A stretch of 64,000 nucleotides of DNA from Oscillospiraceae bacterium (GTDB lineage Bacteria; Bacillota; Clostridia; Oscillospirales; Ruminococcaceae), in NCBI GenBank assembly GCA_018380115.1, contig JAGZUF010000007.1, positions 37,589-101,588 on the forward strand. Reading direction: 5' to 3'. Made by a program: the position numbers and the translations under genes. Each line of letters begins with the position of its first letter. Within the stretch, counting starts at the first letter, position 1. Below the pieces are notes generated by a model. The model did not search any database, was not told the origin of the DNA, and saw nothing but the letters and a program-made list of their open reading frames with translations. Of this stretch, positions 14,592 to 23,863 are shown piece by piece.

Positions 14592-16718
14592 ATGCCTAGA
14601 GACGTTTCTCTGGAAATGACCAGAAACATCGGCATCATGGCCCATATCGACGCCGGCAAGACGACGACCACCGAGCGCATCCTGTTCTACACAGGCATCA
14701 ACCACAAGCTCGGCGAGACGCACGACGGCGCCGCCACCATGGACTGGATGGCGCAGGAGCAGGAGCGTGGCATCACCATCACTTCTGCCGCCACCACGTG
14801 CTACTGGAGCCATACCGAGTATCAGAACGACCCGGCCAAGGCCAAAAAGTTCCGGCACAGGATCAACATCATCGACACCCCGGGCCACGTGGACTTCACC
14901 GTGGAGGTGGAGCGCAGCCTGCGCGTGCTGGACGGCTCTGTTACCGTTCTGTGCGCCAAGGGTGGCGTTGAGCCGCAGTCTGAGACTGTTTGGCATCAGG
15001 CCAACAAGTATCATGTCCCCCGCATGATTTACGTCAACAAGATGGACATCATGGGCGCGGATTTTTATCACGTGCTGGACATGACCCGCGACCGCCTCAA
15101 AGCCAATACGGTGCCCATTCAGCTTCCCATTGGCAAGGAGGAAACCTTCAAAGGCATCATCGACCTGTTGGAGATGAAGGCCTATATCTATTACGACGAC
15201 CTGGGCAAGGACATCCGCGTGGAGGATATTCCCGAGGATATGAAGGAGCTGGCCCAGAAATACCGCGATGAGCTCATCGAGGCCATTGCCGAGAACGACG
15301 AGGAACTGATGATGAAGTACCTCGACGGCGAAGAGCTGACCATGGCGGAGATGAAGGCGGCCATCCGCAAGGAGACCATTGCCAACACCATCGTGCCCGT
15401 CACCTGCGGCACGTCCTACAAGAACAAGGGCGTGCAGAAGCTGCTGGACGCCATTGTGGACTACATGCCCGCCCCGACGGACATTGAGGACATCAAGGGC
15501 GTGAACCCCGATACGGAAGAAGAAGAGAGCCGCCCGTCCTCGGACGATGCGCCGTTCTCCGCGCTGGCATTCAAAATTGCCACCGACCCGTTCGTGGGCA
15601 AGCTGTGCTTCTTCCGCGTGTATTCCGGCACGGTGCAGGCTGGCACCACGGTGTACAACTCTGTGAAGGACAACCGTGAGCGCATGGGCCGCATCCTGCA
15701 GATGCACGCCAACCACCGCCAGGACATCGACATCTGCTACGCCGGCGACATTGCCGCCGCGGTGGGCCTGAAAAACACCACCACCGGCGACACGCTGTGC
15801 GACGAAAAGCACCCCATTATTCTGGAGAGCATGGAATTCCCCGAGCCCGTTATCCGCGTGGCTATCGAGCCGAAGACCAAGGCAGGCCAGGAGAAAATGG
15901 GCATCGCCCTTGCCAAGCTGGCAGAGGAGGACCCGACGTTCCGCACCTATACGGACGACGAGACCGGCCAAACCATCATTGCGGGCATGGGCGAGCTGCA
16001 CCTTGAGATTATTGTGGACCGCCTGCTGCGCGAGTTCAAGGTGGAGGCCAACGTGGGCGCACCGCAGGTGGCCTACCGCGAGACCATCCGCCGCATGGCC
16101 GACCAGGATACGAAGTATGCCCGCCAGTCCGGCGGCAAGGGCCAGTACGGCCACGTGAAAATCAAGATCGAGCCGAACGAGCCGGGCAAGGGCTACGAGT
16201 TCATCAACGCCGTTGTGGGCGGCGCCATCCCGAAGGAATTCATCGGGCCTATCGACCAGGGCATCCAGGGCGCCATGCAGGCGGGTGTGCTGGCCGGCTA
16301 CCCGGTGGTGGACGTGAAGGTGACGCTGTACGACGGCTCGTATCACGAGGTGGACTCTTCCGAAATGGCGTTTAAGATTGCCGGCTCCATGGCCTTCAAG
16401 GAGGCCATGCGCAAGGCGGACCCCGTCATTCTGGAGCCTATTATGAAGGTGGCCGTCATTGTGCCCGACGAATACATGGGCGACGTGATTGGCGACATCA
16501 ACTCCCGCCGCGGCCAGATTCAGGGCTCGGAAGCCCGCAGCGGCACGCAGCAGATTGACGCCCTTGTGCCGCTGAGCAACATGTTCGGCTATGCCACGGA
16601 CCTTCGCAGCAAAACGCAGGGCCGCGGCCAGTACAGCATGGAGCCCAGCCACTACACTGAGGTGCCCAAGAGCATCGCAGAGAGCATTATGGCGGGCCGC
16701 GCAAAGAAAGAGGGCTGA
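14592..16718 (+). CDS. fusA: Elongation factor G
   Basis: Translocation GTPase, 708 residues. The G1 loop AHIDAGKT is at residues 17-24. It is followed by the switch II motif DTPGH and NKMD. A short insertion (EYQNDPAKAKK) precedes the INIIDTPGH strand. Domains II to V follow, including ERGITI in domain I and GQYGHVKI in domain IV. Start ATG behind AGGAGG. Third gene of the str operon. Confidence 0.98.
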   Translation: MPRDVSLEMTRNIGIMAHIDAGKTTTTERILFYTGINHKLGETHDGAATMDWMAQEQERGITITSAATTCYWSHTEYQNDPAKAKKFRHRINIIDTPGHVDFTVEVERSLRVLDGSVTVLCAKGGVEPQSETVWHQANKYHVPRMIYVNKMDIMGADFYHVLDMTRDRLKANTVPIQLPIGKEETFKGIIDLLEMKAYIYYDDLGKDIRVEDIPEDMKELAQKYRDELIEAIAENDEELMMKYLDGEELTMAEMKAAIRKETIANTIVPVTCGTSYKNKGVQKLLDAIVDYMPAPTDIEDIKGVNPDTEEEESRPSSDDAPFSALAFKIATDPFVGKLCFFRVYSGTVQAGTTVYNSVKDNRERMGRILQMHANHRQDIDICYAGDIAAAVGLKNTTTGDTLCDEKHPIILESMEFPEPVIRVAIEPKTKAGQEKMGIALAKLAEEDPTFRTYTDDETGQTIIAGMGELHLEIIVDRLLREFKVEANVGAPQVAYRETIRRMADQDTKYARQSGGKGQYGHVKIKIEPNEPGKGYEFINAVVGGAIPKEFIGPIDQGIQGAMQAGVLAGYPVVDVKVTLYDGSYHEVDSSEMAFKIAGSMAFKEAMRKADPVILEPIMKVAVIVPDEYMGDVIGDINSRRGQIQGSEARSGTQQIDALVPLSNMFGYATDLRSKTQGRGQYSMEPSHYTEVPKSIAESIMAGRAKKEG

Positions 16719-16746
16719 AGCCCCGCTTTCTTTGCCGCAAAAACAC

Positions 16747-16775
16747 TTGATTTTTCAAAGTGCTTTTAGTACAAT
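16747..16775 (+). promoter_or_regulatory. Internal promoter of tuf
   Basis: TTGATT at 16747-16752 and TACAAT at 16770-16775 are separated by 17 bp in the 100-bp gap between fusA and tuf. A separate promoter fits the high demand for EF-Tu. Confidence 0.6.
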
Positions 16776-16818
16776 GGCCTTACAGGATAAGGTCTAATTC
16801 AAAGGAGGATAAAATCCA

Positions 16819-18021
16819 ATGGCTAAAGCTAAATTTGAGCGTTCGAAACCGCACGTAAACATTGGCACCATCGGCCACGTTGACCACGGCAAGACGACCC
16901 TGACGGCCGCCATCACCAAGGTGCTGGCCATGAAGGGCGACGCCGAGTTCACCGACTACGCCAACATTGATAAGGCGCCCGAAGAGCGCGAGCGCGGCAT
17001 CACCATCAACACCGCCCACGTGGAGTATGAGACGGACAACCGCCACTATGCGCACGTGGACTGCCCGGGCCACGCCGACTACGTGAAGAACATGATTACC
17101 GGTGCTGCCCAGATGGACGGCGCTATTCTGGTGGTTTCTTCCGCCGACGGCCCCATGCCCCAGACCCGTGAGCACATCCTGCTGAGCCGCCAGGTGGGCG
17201 TGCCCTACATCGTTGTGTTCATGAACAAGGTGGACCAGGTGGACGACCCCGAGCTGCTGGACCTGGTGGAGATGGAAATTCGCGACCTGCTGAGCGAGTA
17301 CGATTTCCCGGGCGACGACACCCCCATCATCAAGGGCAGCGCCCTGCAGGTGCTGGAGAGCAGCTCTACGGATATCAACGCCCCCGAGTACAAGTGCATC
17401 CTGGAGCTGATGGACGCTGTGGACAGCTTCATCCCCACCCCGGAGCGCGACGACGCCAAGCCCTTCCTGATGCCTGTTGAGGACGTGTTCACCATCTCTG
17501 GCCGCGGCACTGTGGCCACGGGCCGTGTGGAGCGCGGTGTTGTGAAGGTTGGCGAAGAAGTTGAGATCGTGGGCCTTGTGGACGAGAAGAAGAAGACCGT
17601 TGTGACGGGCCTTGAGATGTTCCACAAGCTGCTGGACTTCGCCCAGGCCGGCGACAACGTGGGCGCCCTGCTTCGCGGCATCCAGCGCACGGAGATCGAG
17701 CGCGGCCAGGTGCTGGCGAAACCCGGCACCATCCACCCGCACCGCAAATTCTCCGGCCAGGTGTATATCCTGAAGAAGGAAGAGGGCGGCCGTCATACGC
17801 CGTTCTTCAACAACTACCGTCCGCAGTTCTACTTCCGCACCACGGACGTGACCGGCGTTATCAGCCTGCCGGAAGGCACCGAGATGTGCATGCCCGGCGA
17901 CAACGTCACCATGGACGTTGAGCTGATTACCCCGATTGCCATCGAGGAAGGTCTGCGCTTCGCTATCCGCGAGGGCGGCCGCACGGTGGGTTCCGGCGTT
18001 GTGACGAAGATCAACGAGTAA
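16819..18021 (+). CDS. tuf: Elongation factor Tu
   Basis: Delivers aminoacyl-tRNA to the ribosome; 400 residues. G1 loop GHVDHGKT at residues 19-26, DCPGH and NKVD motifs all present. The codon choice is the most biased in the window, as expected for the most abundant protein. Start ATG behind AAAGGAGG. Followed by a strong terminator. Confidence 0.98.
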   Translation: MAKAKFERSKPHVNIGTIGHVDHGKTTLTAAITKVLAMKGDAEFTDYANIDKAPEERERGITINTAHVEYETDNRHYAHVDCPGHADYVKNMITGAAQMDGAILVVSSADGPMPQTREHILLSRQVGVPYIVVFMNKVDQVDDPELLDLVEMEIRDLLSEYDFPGDDTPIIKGSALQVLESSSTDINAPEYKCILELMDAVDSFIPTPERDDAKPFLMPVEDVFTISGRGTVATGRVERGVVKVGEEVEIVGLVDEKKKTVVTGLEMFHKLLDFAQAGDNVGALLRGIQRTEIERGQVLAKPGTIHPHRKFSGQVYILKKEEGGRHTPFFNNYRPQFYFRTTDVTGVISLPEGTEMCMPGDNVTMDVELITPIAIEEGLRFAIREGGRTVGSGVVTKINE

Positions 18022-18032
18022 TTCCCACATAT

Positions 18033-18065
18033 AAAAAGGCCCCATGCCCTGCATGGGGCCTTTTT
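18033..18065. terminator. Terminator after tuf
   Basis: AAAAAGGCCCCATGC and GCATGGGGCCTTTTT form a 15-bp stem with a 3-nt loop; symmetric, so it may work in both directions. Confidence 0.9.
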
Positions 18066-18129
18066 GCATGCAGGCGGGGCGCGCTGCGCCGCAGCACGCA
18101 TGGGGCTGCGCTGCACGGCAGGGTGCAGA

Positions 18130-18163
18130 AAAGCCGCCCCCCGGTGAACGGGAGGCGGCTTTA
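18130..18163 (-). terminator. Terminator of the alpha/beta hydrolase gene
   Basis: On the minus strand AAAGCCGCC and GGCGGCTTTT form a stem just after the hydrolase stop. Confidence 0.6.
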
Positions 18164-18173
18164 CAGCCGGGCC

Positions 18174-19151
18174 TCAGCCCAGGTATTTGTGGAAGAAGGC
18201 GGCCATTTTGCGGAAGGGGATGACGTTCAGGTTATCGTACAGGTCTGTATGCACGGCGCCGGGAATGAGCATCAGCTCTTTATTGCTGCCCTTCAGGGCC
18301 TGGAAGGCATCCCGGCTGAAATAGCAAGAGTGTGCCTTTTCGCCGTGTATCACCAGCACGGCGCTTCGTATTTCGCTTGCATACTGTAAAATGGGCATGT
18401 TCAAAAACGACATTGTGCCCGTGACGTTCCAGCCGCCGTTCGAATTCAAAGAGCGCGCGTGATAGCCCCGCGGCGTTTTGTAGTAGGCATAGTAATCCTT
18501 CACAAAAAAGGGGGCGTCTGCGGGCAAAGGGTCTGCCACGCCGCCCGCGCGGGCATATTGGCCGCTTTTATAATCTGCCGTGCGCTGTGCGTTCAGGGCC
18601 AGGCGCTTTTCAAAGCGCGCGGCCTCGCTGTCCTCTGCGTCGAAGTAGCCCTTGGCAGTTGCACGCGCCATGTCGTACATGGTAGAGGCAACGGTGGCCT
18701 TGATGCGCGTGTCCATCGCCGCGGCGTTCAGTGCAAGGCCGCCCCAGCCGCAGATGCCGATGATGCCGGTTTGCCCTGGGGCTACGTCCGGCTGTACGCT
18801 CAGAAAATCAACAGCGGCCTGAAAATCCTCGGTGTTGATGTCCGGCGAAGCCATGCAGCGCGGCTGGCCGCCGCTTTCCCCGGTGAAAGAGGGGTCGAAC
18901 GCCATGGTGTAAAAGCCGTGCAGCGCCATGGTTTGCGCGTACAGGCCGGAAGCCTGCTCTTTTACCGCGCCGAACGGGCCGCACACGGCCAGTGCGGGAA
19001 GCGGGCCCTGCACATTTTTGGGCGTATAGACGTCTGCTGCCAGCGTGATGCCATAGCGGTTGTGAAAGGTGACCTTTTTGTGCGCCACCTGCTTGTCTTG
19101 CGGAAAGGTTTTGTCCCATTCGGCCGCAAGGGCCAGTTTTTCTTCCTGCAT
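18174..19151 (-). CDS. Alpha/beta hydrolase, dienelactone-hydrolase/S15-like
   Basis: 325 residues with an alpha/beta-hydrolase layout. The N-terminal block KVTFHNRYGITLAADVYTP, then ALAVCGPFGAVKEQ and FDPSFTGESGG, is typical of the DltD/YcjY-like clade. The nucleophile elbow reads IGICGWGG (residues 131-138), with Trp136 where these relatives usually have Ser; Cys134 could be the nucleophile instead. A catalytic His is plausible in GAVHTDLYDN near the C-terminus. The start is the ATG at 19151 behind GGGAGG. It is driven by a MerR-type promoter 150 bp upstream. The substrate is unknown. Confidence 0.75.
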   Translation of the reverse strand: MQEEKLALAAEWDKTFPQDKQVAHKKVTFHNRYGITLAADVYTPKNVQGPLPALAVCGPFGAVKEQASGLYAQTMALHGFYTMAFDPSFTGESGGQPRCMASPDINTEDFQAAVDFLSVQPDVAPGQTGIIGICGWGGLALNAAAMDTRIKATVASTMYDMARATAKGYFDAEDSEAARFEKRLALNAQRTADYKSGQYARAGGVADPLPADAPFFVKDYYAYYKTPRGYHARSLNSNGGWNVTGTMSFLNMPILQYASEIRSAVLVIHGEKAHSCYFSRDAFQALKGSNKELMLIPGAVHTDLYDNLNVIPFRKMAAFFHKYLG

Positions 19152-19299
19152 GCGGAATGTCCTCCCTGTTTGGAAAAATGTGTGCATGCCCCGGCCTTGC
19201 GCGAAAATGCGGGCAAAGCCTGCACAGGGCGGGGCGCTTTGGTGCAAGGAGCGCCGCGCGGGCATGCGCCCGGCGCACTGTGCGCCCTGCCGTGCATTT

Positions 19300-19330
19300 A
19301 TTCTAAAACCTGAAGTCAGGTTTAGGTCAA
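19300..19330 (-). promoter_or_regulatory. MerR-type promoter with 19-bp spacer and central dyad
   Basis: On the minus strand TTGACC (19330-19325) and TAGAAT (19305-19300) are 19 bp apart. The spacer carries the dyad AAACCTGAcTTCAGGTTT. An over-long 19-bp spacer holding a perfect dyad is the hallmark of MerR-family activation by DNA untwisting. It reads into the alpha/beta hydrolase gene. No merR gene is in the window. Confidence 0.75.
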
Positions 19331-19812
19331 GTGCTTTTTGAAAAATTTTTAAGACGCCGCGGGGGCGGGCGGCCCGGCGGTATCATGGCGGTGCTGCACG
19401 CCGCCTTCTGCGCCTTTGCCCGGCTGAGGTAGGGCGGGGCCGCCTTCCGGCAGCGGCGCACCGCTGCCCGCAGGGGGCTTTGAAAGCGTACGGCCTTTTG
19501 GCGCCTGATTTAGCTGCGCACAGCGGGCAAAATATCTGCTGCGGCCTGATGAGGCTGGTGCCTTATTATCAAGGGCGGGGCATGGTGCGGCAAAATGCCC
19601 GCTGCCGCCCGGCGCACAGATGCGCCGGTGCCGGACGCGGGCGTGCGTCATGTGCAAAACGCGCATGCCGGGCGCGGCATGCGGGTGTGCGGCTTCCTGC
19701 CTGCGCGCGGCTGCTCTTCCAAGCCCTTATGTTTCGGGCGCCCCGGCAGAATGCGGCCTTCACGGGCGGCGCGCCCACCCGGCGGCCGCATATATGGAAA
19801 GGATGGCTTTGT
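19331..19812. other. Intergenic region without recognised genes
   Basis: GC-rich sequence between the divergent hydrolase and GNAT genes. Open frames pass through but have no binding site and no recognisable product. No further regulatory signal was seen. Confidence 0.4.
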
Positions 19813-20379
19813 ATGGAATTGATACGCCTTACCGGCACAGAGGACAAAAGATACGAAAGGGCTATGCGGCTGTACCGCGCCAGCTTTCCGCCGCACGAGC
19901 AGCGCAGCGCGGCGGCGCAGGCCATGGCCCTGAGGGACGAAGACTACCATTTCGGCCTTGTGTATGACGGCGGCGCCTTTGCGGGGCTGCTGTTGTACTG
20001 GGAGGCGCCCGCGCAGAAGGGCGGCCCCGCCTGCACGGCGGAGCAGGGCTTTGTGTATGTAGAGCATTTCTGCATCCTGCCGGAGCTGCGCGGCATGGGC
20101 TGCGGCCGGCGCGCGCTGGAGCTTTTGCAGGGCATGGGGAAGCGCATTGTTCTGGAGATAGACCCGCCGGAGGATGCCATTGCCGTGCGCAGAAAGGGCT
20201 TTTACGAGCGATGCGGCTTTGCGGTAAATCCATACCCGCACATACACCCGCCCTATCACCGGGGAAACGGGGGCCATGCGCTGGTGGTAATGTCGTGGCC
20301 CGGCGCCCTTCCACCGAAGGAATACAGCGCGTTTGCGCAGTATTTGCAGAGCCGCGTGATGGACGGCGCGCTTTTGTGA
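19813..20379 (+). CDS. GNAT family N-acetyltransferase
   Basis: 188 residues. GNAT motif A appears as CILPELRGMGCGRRALELL, the acetyl-CoA pyrophosphate loop, followed by FYERCGF of motif B. The start ATG at 19813 is the first credible one (MELIRLTGTEDKRYERA), although its binding site (GGAAAGGATGG) is ordinary. The acceptor substrate cannot be read from sequence. A 16-bp minisatellite begins 25 bp after the stop. Confidence 0.85.
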   Translation: MELIRLTGTEDKRYERAMRLYRASFPPHEQRSAAAQAMALRDEDYHFGLVYDGGAFAGLLLYWEAPAQKGGPACTAEQGFVYVEHFCILPELRGMGCGRRALELLQGMGKRIVLEIDPPEDAIAVRRKGFYERCGFAVNPYPHIHPPYHRGNGGHALVVMSWPGALPPKEYSAFAQYLQSRVMDGALL

Positions 20380-20404
20380 CGCGGCCCGGCAGGGCCGGGC
20401 AGGG

Positions 20405-20772
20405 GCCATGCCGGGCGGAGGCCGCACCGGGTGAACGCCGTGTCGGACGGACACCGCGCCGAGCGGATGCCGCGCCGTGCAGACGCCGTGCTGGGTGAAC
20501 GCCGTACCGGGTGGACGCCGCGCCGGGCGGAGGTTGTGCCGGGTGGATGCCGCGCTGGGCAGACGCCGTACCGGGTGGACACCGCGCCGGGTGAACGCTG
20601 CACCGGGCAGATACCGTGCCGGGTGAACGCTGCACCGGGCAGATACCGCGCCGGGCAGACGCCGTACCGGGCGGACGCCGCGCCGGGTGGACGCCGCGCC
20701 GGGCGGAGGTTGTGCCAAGTGGATGCCGTACCGGGTGGATGCCGTGCCGGGTGGACACTATGCCGGAGGGGC
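20405..20772 (+). repeat. 16-bp minisatellite, 23 copies
   Basis: Twenty-three uninterrupted units of exactly 16 bp (368 bp) with consensus GCCGYRCCGGGYGGAC. Units vary at fixed positions. Longer blocks recur: the order GGTGGAC / GCGGAG / GTTGTGCC / GGAT at units 7-9 reappears at units 18-20, so segments of several units were copied. Sixteen is not a multiple of three, so it is not a protein repeat, although open frames run through in several frames on both strands. It lies between the GNAT and glycosyltransferase genes. Confidence 0.9.
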
Positions 20773-20864
20773 GCGGAAAGCCACGGCGCGCGGCGGGGCA
20801 TGGCGTTTTGCCGCATTTTCTGATATACTGGTATTATCATGCGGCATGCAGGGGGCGGAAGGGT

Positions 20865-22178
20865 ATGAAAGGTGCGGCAAAAAGCGGCGCGGGGCGGCGG
20901 TTTGCAGGGGGGCTGCTTTTGCTGGTGCTGGCGGCGCTGGCGCTGCGTCTGGCGCCCGCGGCGCTGTATTACAACGCCTACGACCTTGAGAGCTACAACA
21001 TCCCGTGGGCTGTTACGGCGCACGAAAGCTGGCTTTCCATGTATGAGAACACGCTGGGCCTTTATCCGCTGGATTACCCGCCCCTGCTGCCCACGCTGTT
21101 CGGGCTGTTCGGCGGCGCCATGCAGCTTTCGCAGGAGGTTGGCGGCGCCATAGCCGCCAACGGCATGCCGGCCATGGTGCTTATCAAGCTGTGGCCTGTC
21201 CTGTTCGACGTGGGCACGGCGGCGCTTTTGTACTGCATCGGGCACATGCAGGGCGTGCGCAGGCCGGGCCTTGCGGGCTGGCTGTGGGCTGTGAACCCGG
21301 CGGCCATATACAACTGCGCCTTCTGGGGGCAGACGGACTGCGTGCTTTTGTTTTTCGTGCTGGCCGTGTTCTGGGCGCTGCACCGCAAAAATGCCCTGGC
21401 GGCCAGCCTGTGCTTTGCGCTGGGCTGCCTTTCCAAGCTGCAAATGGCCTATTTTGCGCCGTTTCTGTTGCTGGGCCTGGCGCTGTGCTGCGCAGGCAGC
21501 GCCGTGCGGCGGCTGGGGGCGCTGGCGGCGGGCGCGGCGCTGGGGCTGGCGGGCTGGCTGCCCTTCATGCTGGGCGGCGGCGAGGGGCTGGCCCTGCCGT
21601 TGCGCATCTATCTGGGCGGCGCGGGCCGCTACGACGAGGTGATGAGCAACGCGGCGAACCTGTACGCCTTCGGCAGCTCGCTGAACCACGCGCCTACGGG
21701 CACGCTGATGCGCGGCGCCGTGCCGTTCGCCACGGTGAACGCCGTGCTGTGGGCGGGCATTGCGCTGGGGCTGGCCGTGTATGCCGTGTGGCTGTGGCGC
21801 GCCCGCGCGGCGGCGCCCGGCCTGTGCGAGGCGGCGCTTTTGTACTACTTCACAGTGTTCTTTTTCACCCAGCGCATGCGCGAGCGGTACCTGCTGCCCG
21901 CGCTGGTGCTGGCCGCGCTGTGCGCGCTGTGCACGCGCCGCCGCGGCTATGCCCTGCTGGCTGGCGGGCTTGCGGCCACCACGCTGTTCAACCAGTTTCT
22001 GGTGCTGCACTATGTACACGGCGCGCCACTGGGCTTCCGCCAGGCGCTGGGGCAGAACCTGCGCCTTGGCGCGGCGGCAAACCTTGCGCTGTGGTGTGCG
22101 GCGCTTGTTCTGGTGCTGGGGCCCGCCGTGCGGCGCGCCCTGCGGGCCGTGCGGGAAAGAAGGGCCGCAGACGGCTGA
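20865..22178 (+). CDS. GT-C fold membrane glycosyltransferase (GT87/Gpi18-like)
   Basis: 437 residues with about 10-12 transmembrane segments. After the first segment comes YDLESYNIPW, an acidic DxE loop (D40, E42) as in GT-C glycosyltransferases. Then DYPPLLPTLFG, NPAAIYNCAFWGQTDCVLLFF and LGCLSKLQM match the mannosyl/glycosyltransferase pattern of GT87 and Gpi18 relatives. These use polyprenyl-phosphate sugars and act on the outer face of the membrane. The acceptor is unknown. The ATG at 20865 follows GGGGGCGGAAGG, and the upstream open frame is only the minisatellite. A terminator follows directly. Confidence 0.75.
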   Translation: MKGAAKSGAGRRFAGGLLLLVLAALALRLAPAALYYNAYDLESYNIPWAVTAHESWLSMYENTLGLYPLDYPPLLPTLFGLFGGAMQLSQEVGGAIAANGMPAMVLIKLWPVLFDVGTAALLYCIGHMQGVRRPGLAGWLWAVNPAAIYNCAFWGQTDCVLLFFVLAVFWALHRKNALAASLCFALGCLSKLQMAYFAPFLLLGLALCCAGSAVRRLGALAAGAALGLAGWLPFMLGGGEGLALPLRIYLGGAGRYDEVMSNAANLYAFGSSLNHAPTGTLMRGAVPFATVNAVLWAGIALGLAVYAVWLWRARAAAPGLCEAALLYYFTVFFFTQRMRERYLLPALVLAALCALCTRRRGYALLAGGLAATTLFNQFLVLHYVHGAPLGFRQALGQNLRLGAAANLALWCAALVLVLGPAVRRALRAVRERRAADG

Positions 22179-22191
22179 AAAAAGAGGAAAA

Positions 22192-22217
22192 AGGCGTGGA
22201 AATTCCACGCTTTTTTT
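22192..22217 (+). terminator. Terminator after the glycosyltransferase gene
   Basis: GCGTGGAA and TTCCACGC arms followed by seven T residues. Confidence 0.85.
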
Positions 22218-22308
22218 GTTATACTGTATAACTGTGGAAATTTGCCCCGCAAGGTGCGCCGCGCCCGACGCCGCGCGGCTTTGCAGGGCTGCCGGGGGGA
22301 AGGAAAGT

Positions 22309-23853
22309 ATGAACGAAATGGTGCTTGTCGTTGATTTCGGCGGCCAGTATAACCAGCTTATCGCGCGCCGCGTGCGCGAGAGCCATGTGTATTCCGAGAT
22401 AGTCTCGTACAAAAAGGCCTTTGAGGCCATTCGGGAAAAGCAGCCCAGGGGCATTATCCTCACGGGCGGGCCCAACAGCGTGTATCTGCCCGATTCGCCC
22501 ACGATAGGCAAAGAGCTGTTCGGCCTGGGCGTGCCTGTGCTGGGCATTTGCTACGGCGCGCAGCTTATGACGCATGTGCTGGGCGGCAGGGTGTGCCGCG
22601 CGCCCGAGCGCGAGTACGGCAAAACGCTGGTACACATTGACGCCGCCGCCTCAAAGCTGTTCGAGGGCGTGCAGGCGGACACCGTGTGCTGGATGAGCCA
22701 CAACGACTATATTGAAGCGCCCGCGCCGGGCTTTGCCGTTTCGGCGCACACCGAAAGCTGCCCCGTGGCCGCCGCCGAGGACGCGGCGCGCGGGCTGTAT
22801 CTGGTGCAGTTCCACCCGGAGGTGCTGCACACGCAGCAGGGCGCGCGCATGCTTTCAAACTTTGTGTACAACGTGTGCGGCTGCAAGGGAACATGGAAGA
22901 TGGATTCCTTTGTGGACGACACTGTGGCCGCCCTGCGCGCCCGCGTGGGCGGCGGCCGCGTGCTGTGCGCCCTTTCCGGCGGAGTGGATTCGTCCGTGGC
23001 CGCCGTGCTGCTGGCGCGCGCCGTGGGCAAGCAGCTTACCTGCGTGTTTGTAGACCACGGCCTGCTTCGCAAGGACGAGGGCGACGAGGTGGAGGCGGTG
23101 TTCGGCCCGAACGGCCCGTACAGCCTGAACTTCATCCGCGTGAACGCGCAGCAGCGCTTTTACAGCAGGCTGGCGGGCGTGGAAGAGCCGGAGCAGAAGC
23201 GGAAGATCATCGGGGAAGAATTTATCCGCGTGTTTGAAGAAGAGGCCAGGCGCATCGGCGCGGTGGATTACCTTGTGCAGGGCACCATCTACCCGGACGT
23301 GGTGGAAAGCGGCCTTGGCGGCGAGAGCGCGGTGATAAAAAGCCACCACAACGTGGGCGGCCTGCCGGACTGCGTGGATTTCAAAGAGATTATCGAGCCC
23401 TTGCGCGATTTGTTCAAGGACGAGGTGCGCCAGGCCGGGCGCGAGCTGGGCATCCCGGAGCGGCTCGTCTCGCGCCAGCCGTTCCCCGGGCCTGGGCTTG
23501 CCATCCGCATCATTGGGGCGGTGACGCCGGAAAAGGTGAAAATGGTGCAGCAGGCGGACGCCATCTACCGCGAAGAGGTGGAAGCCGCCGGGGCGCACAG
23601 GGCGCTGGGGCAGTATTTTGCGGCCCTGACGAACATGCGCAGCGTGGGCGTGATGGGCGACGAGCGCACCTACGACTACGCCGTGGCCCTGCGCGCCGTG
23701 GCCACCACGGATTTTATGACGGCCGAGGCGGCGCCCCTGCCGTGGGACGTGCTGGCAAAGGCCGCCAGCCGCATTGTGAACGAGGTGCCGCATGTGAACC
23801 GCGTCTTGTACGACTGCACGGGCAAGCCGCCCGCCACAGTGGAGTTTGAGTAA
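22309..23853 (+). CDS. guaA: GMP synthase (glutamine-hydrolysing)
   Basis: Converts XMP to GMP with ATP and glutamine; 514 residues. The N-terminal class I glutamine amidotransferase has the nucleophile C81 in GICYGAQ and the VQFHPEV His-Glu pair. The PP-loop SGGVDSS begins at residue 223. The C-terminal dimerisation/XMP-binding domain ends with the family-typical KPPATVEFE. The ATG at 22309 follows GGGGGAAGGAAAG; the frame is open far upstream but that part is a shadow of the glycosyltransferase gene. A second, shortened guaA-like gene is at 61446. Confidence 0.97.
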   Translation: MNEMVLVVDFGGQYNQLIARRVRESHVYSEIVSYKKAFEAIREKQPRGIILTGGPNSVYLPDSPTIGKELFGLGVPVLGICYGAQLMTHVLGGRVCRAPEREYGKTLVHIDAAASKLFEGVQADTVCWMSHNDYIEAPAPGFAVSAHTESCPVAAAEDAARGLYLVQFHPEVLHTQQGARMLSNFVYNVCGCKGTWKMDSFVDDTVAALRARVGGGRVLCALSGGVDSSVAAVLLARAVGKQLTCVFVDHGLLRKDEGDEVEAVFGPNGPYSLNFIRVNAQQRFYSRLAGVEEPEQKRKIIGEEFIRVFEEEARRIGAVDYLVQGTIYPDVVESGLGGESAVIKSHHNVGGLPDCVDFKEIIEPLRDLFKDEVRQAGRELGIPERLVSRQPFPGPGLAIRIIGAVTPEKVKMVQQADAIYREEVEAAGAHRALGQYFAALTNMRSVGVMGDERTYDYAVALRAVATTDFMTAEAAPLPWDVLAKAASRIVNEVPHVNRVLYDCTGKPPATVEFE

Positions 23854-23863
23854 AAACCGGCGT

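Noticed and set aside
20405..20772. CRISPR array
   Set aside because: The 16-bp units are contiguous with no spacers, and no cas genes are present. The 62-bp and 58-bp tandem repeats were rejected for the same reason.
20256..22547. A 763-residue minus-strand frame through the minisatellite and the glycosyltransferase
   Set aside because: Its repeated HPARRPPGTAS-like part is only the translation of the 16-bp repeat, and the remainder is antisense to a well-supported membrane protein.
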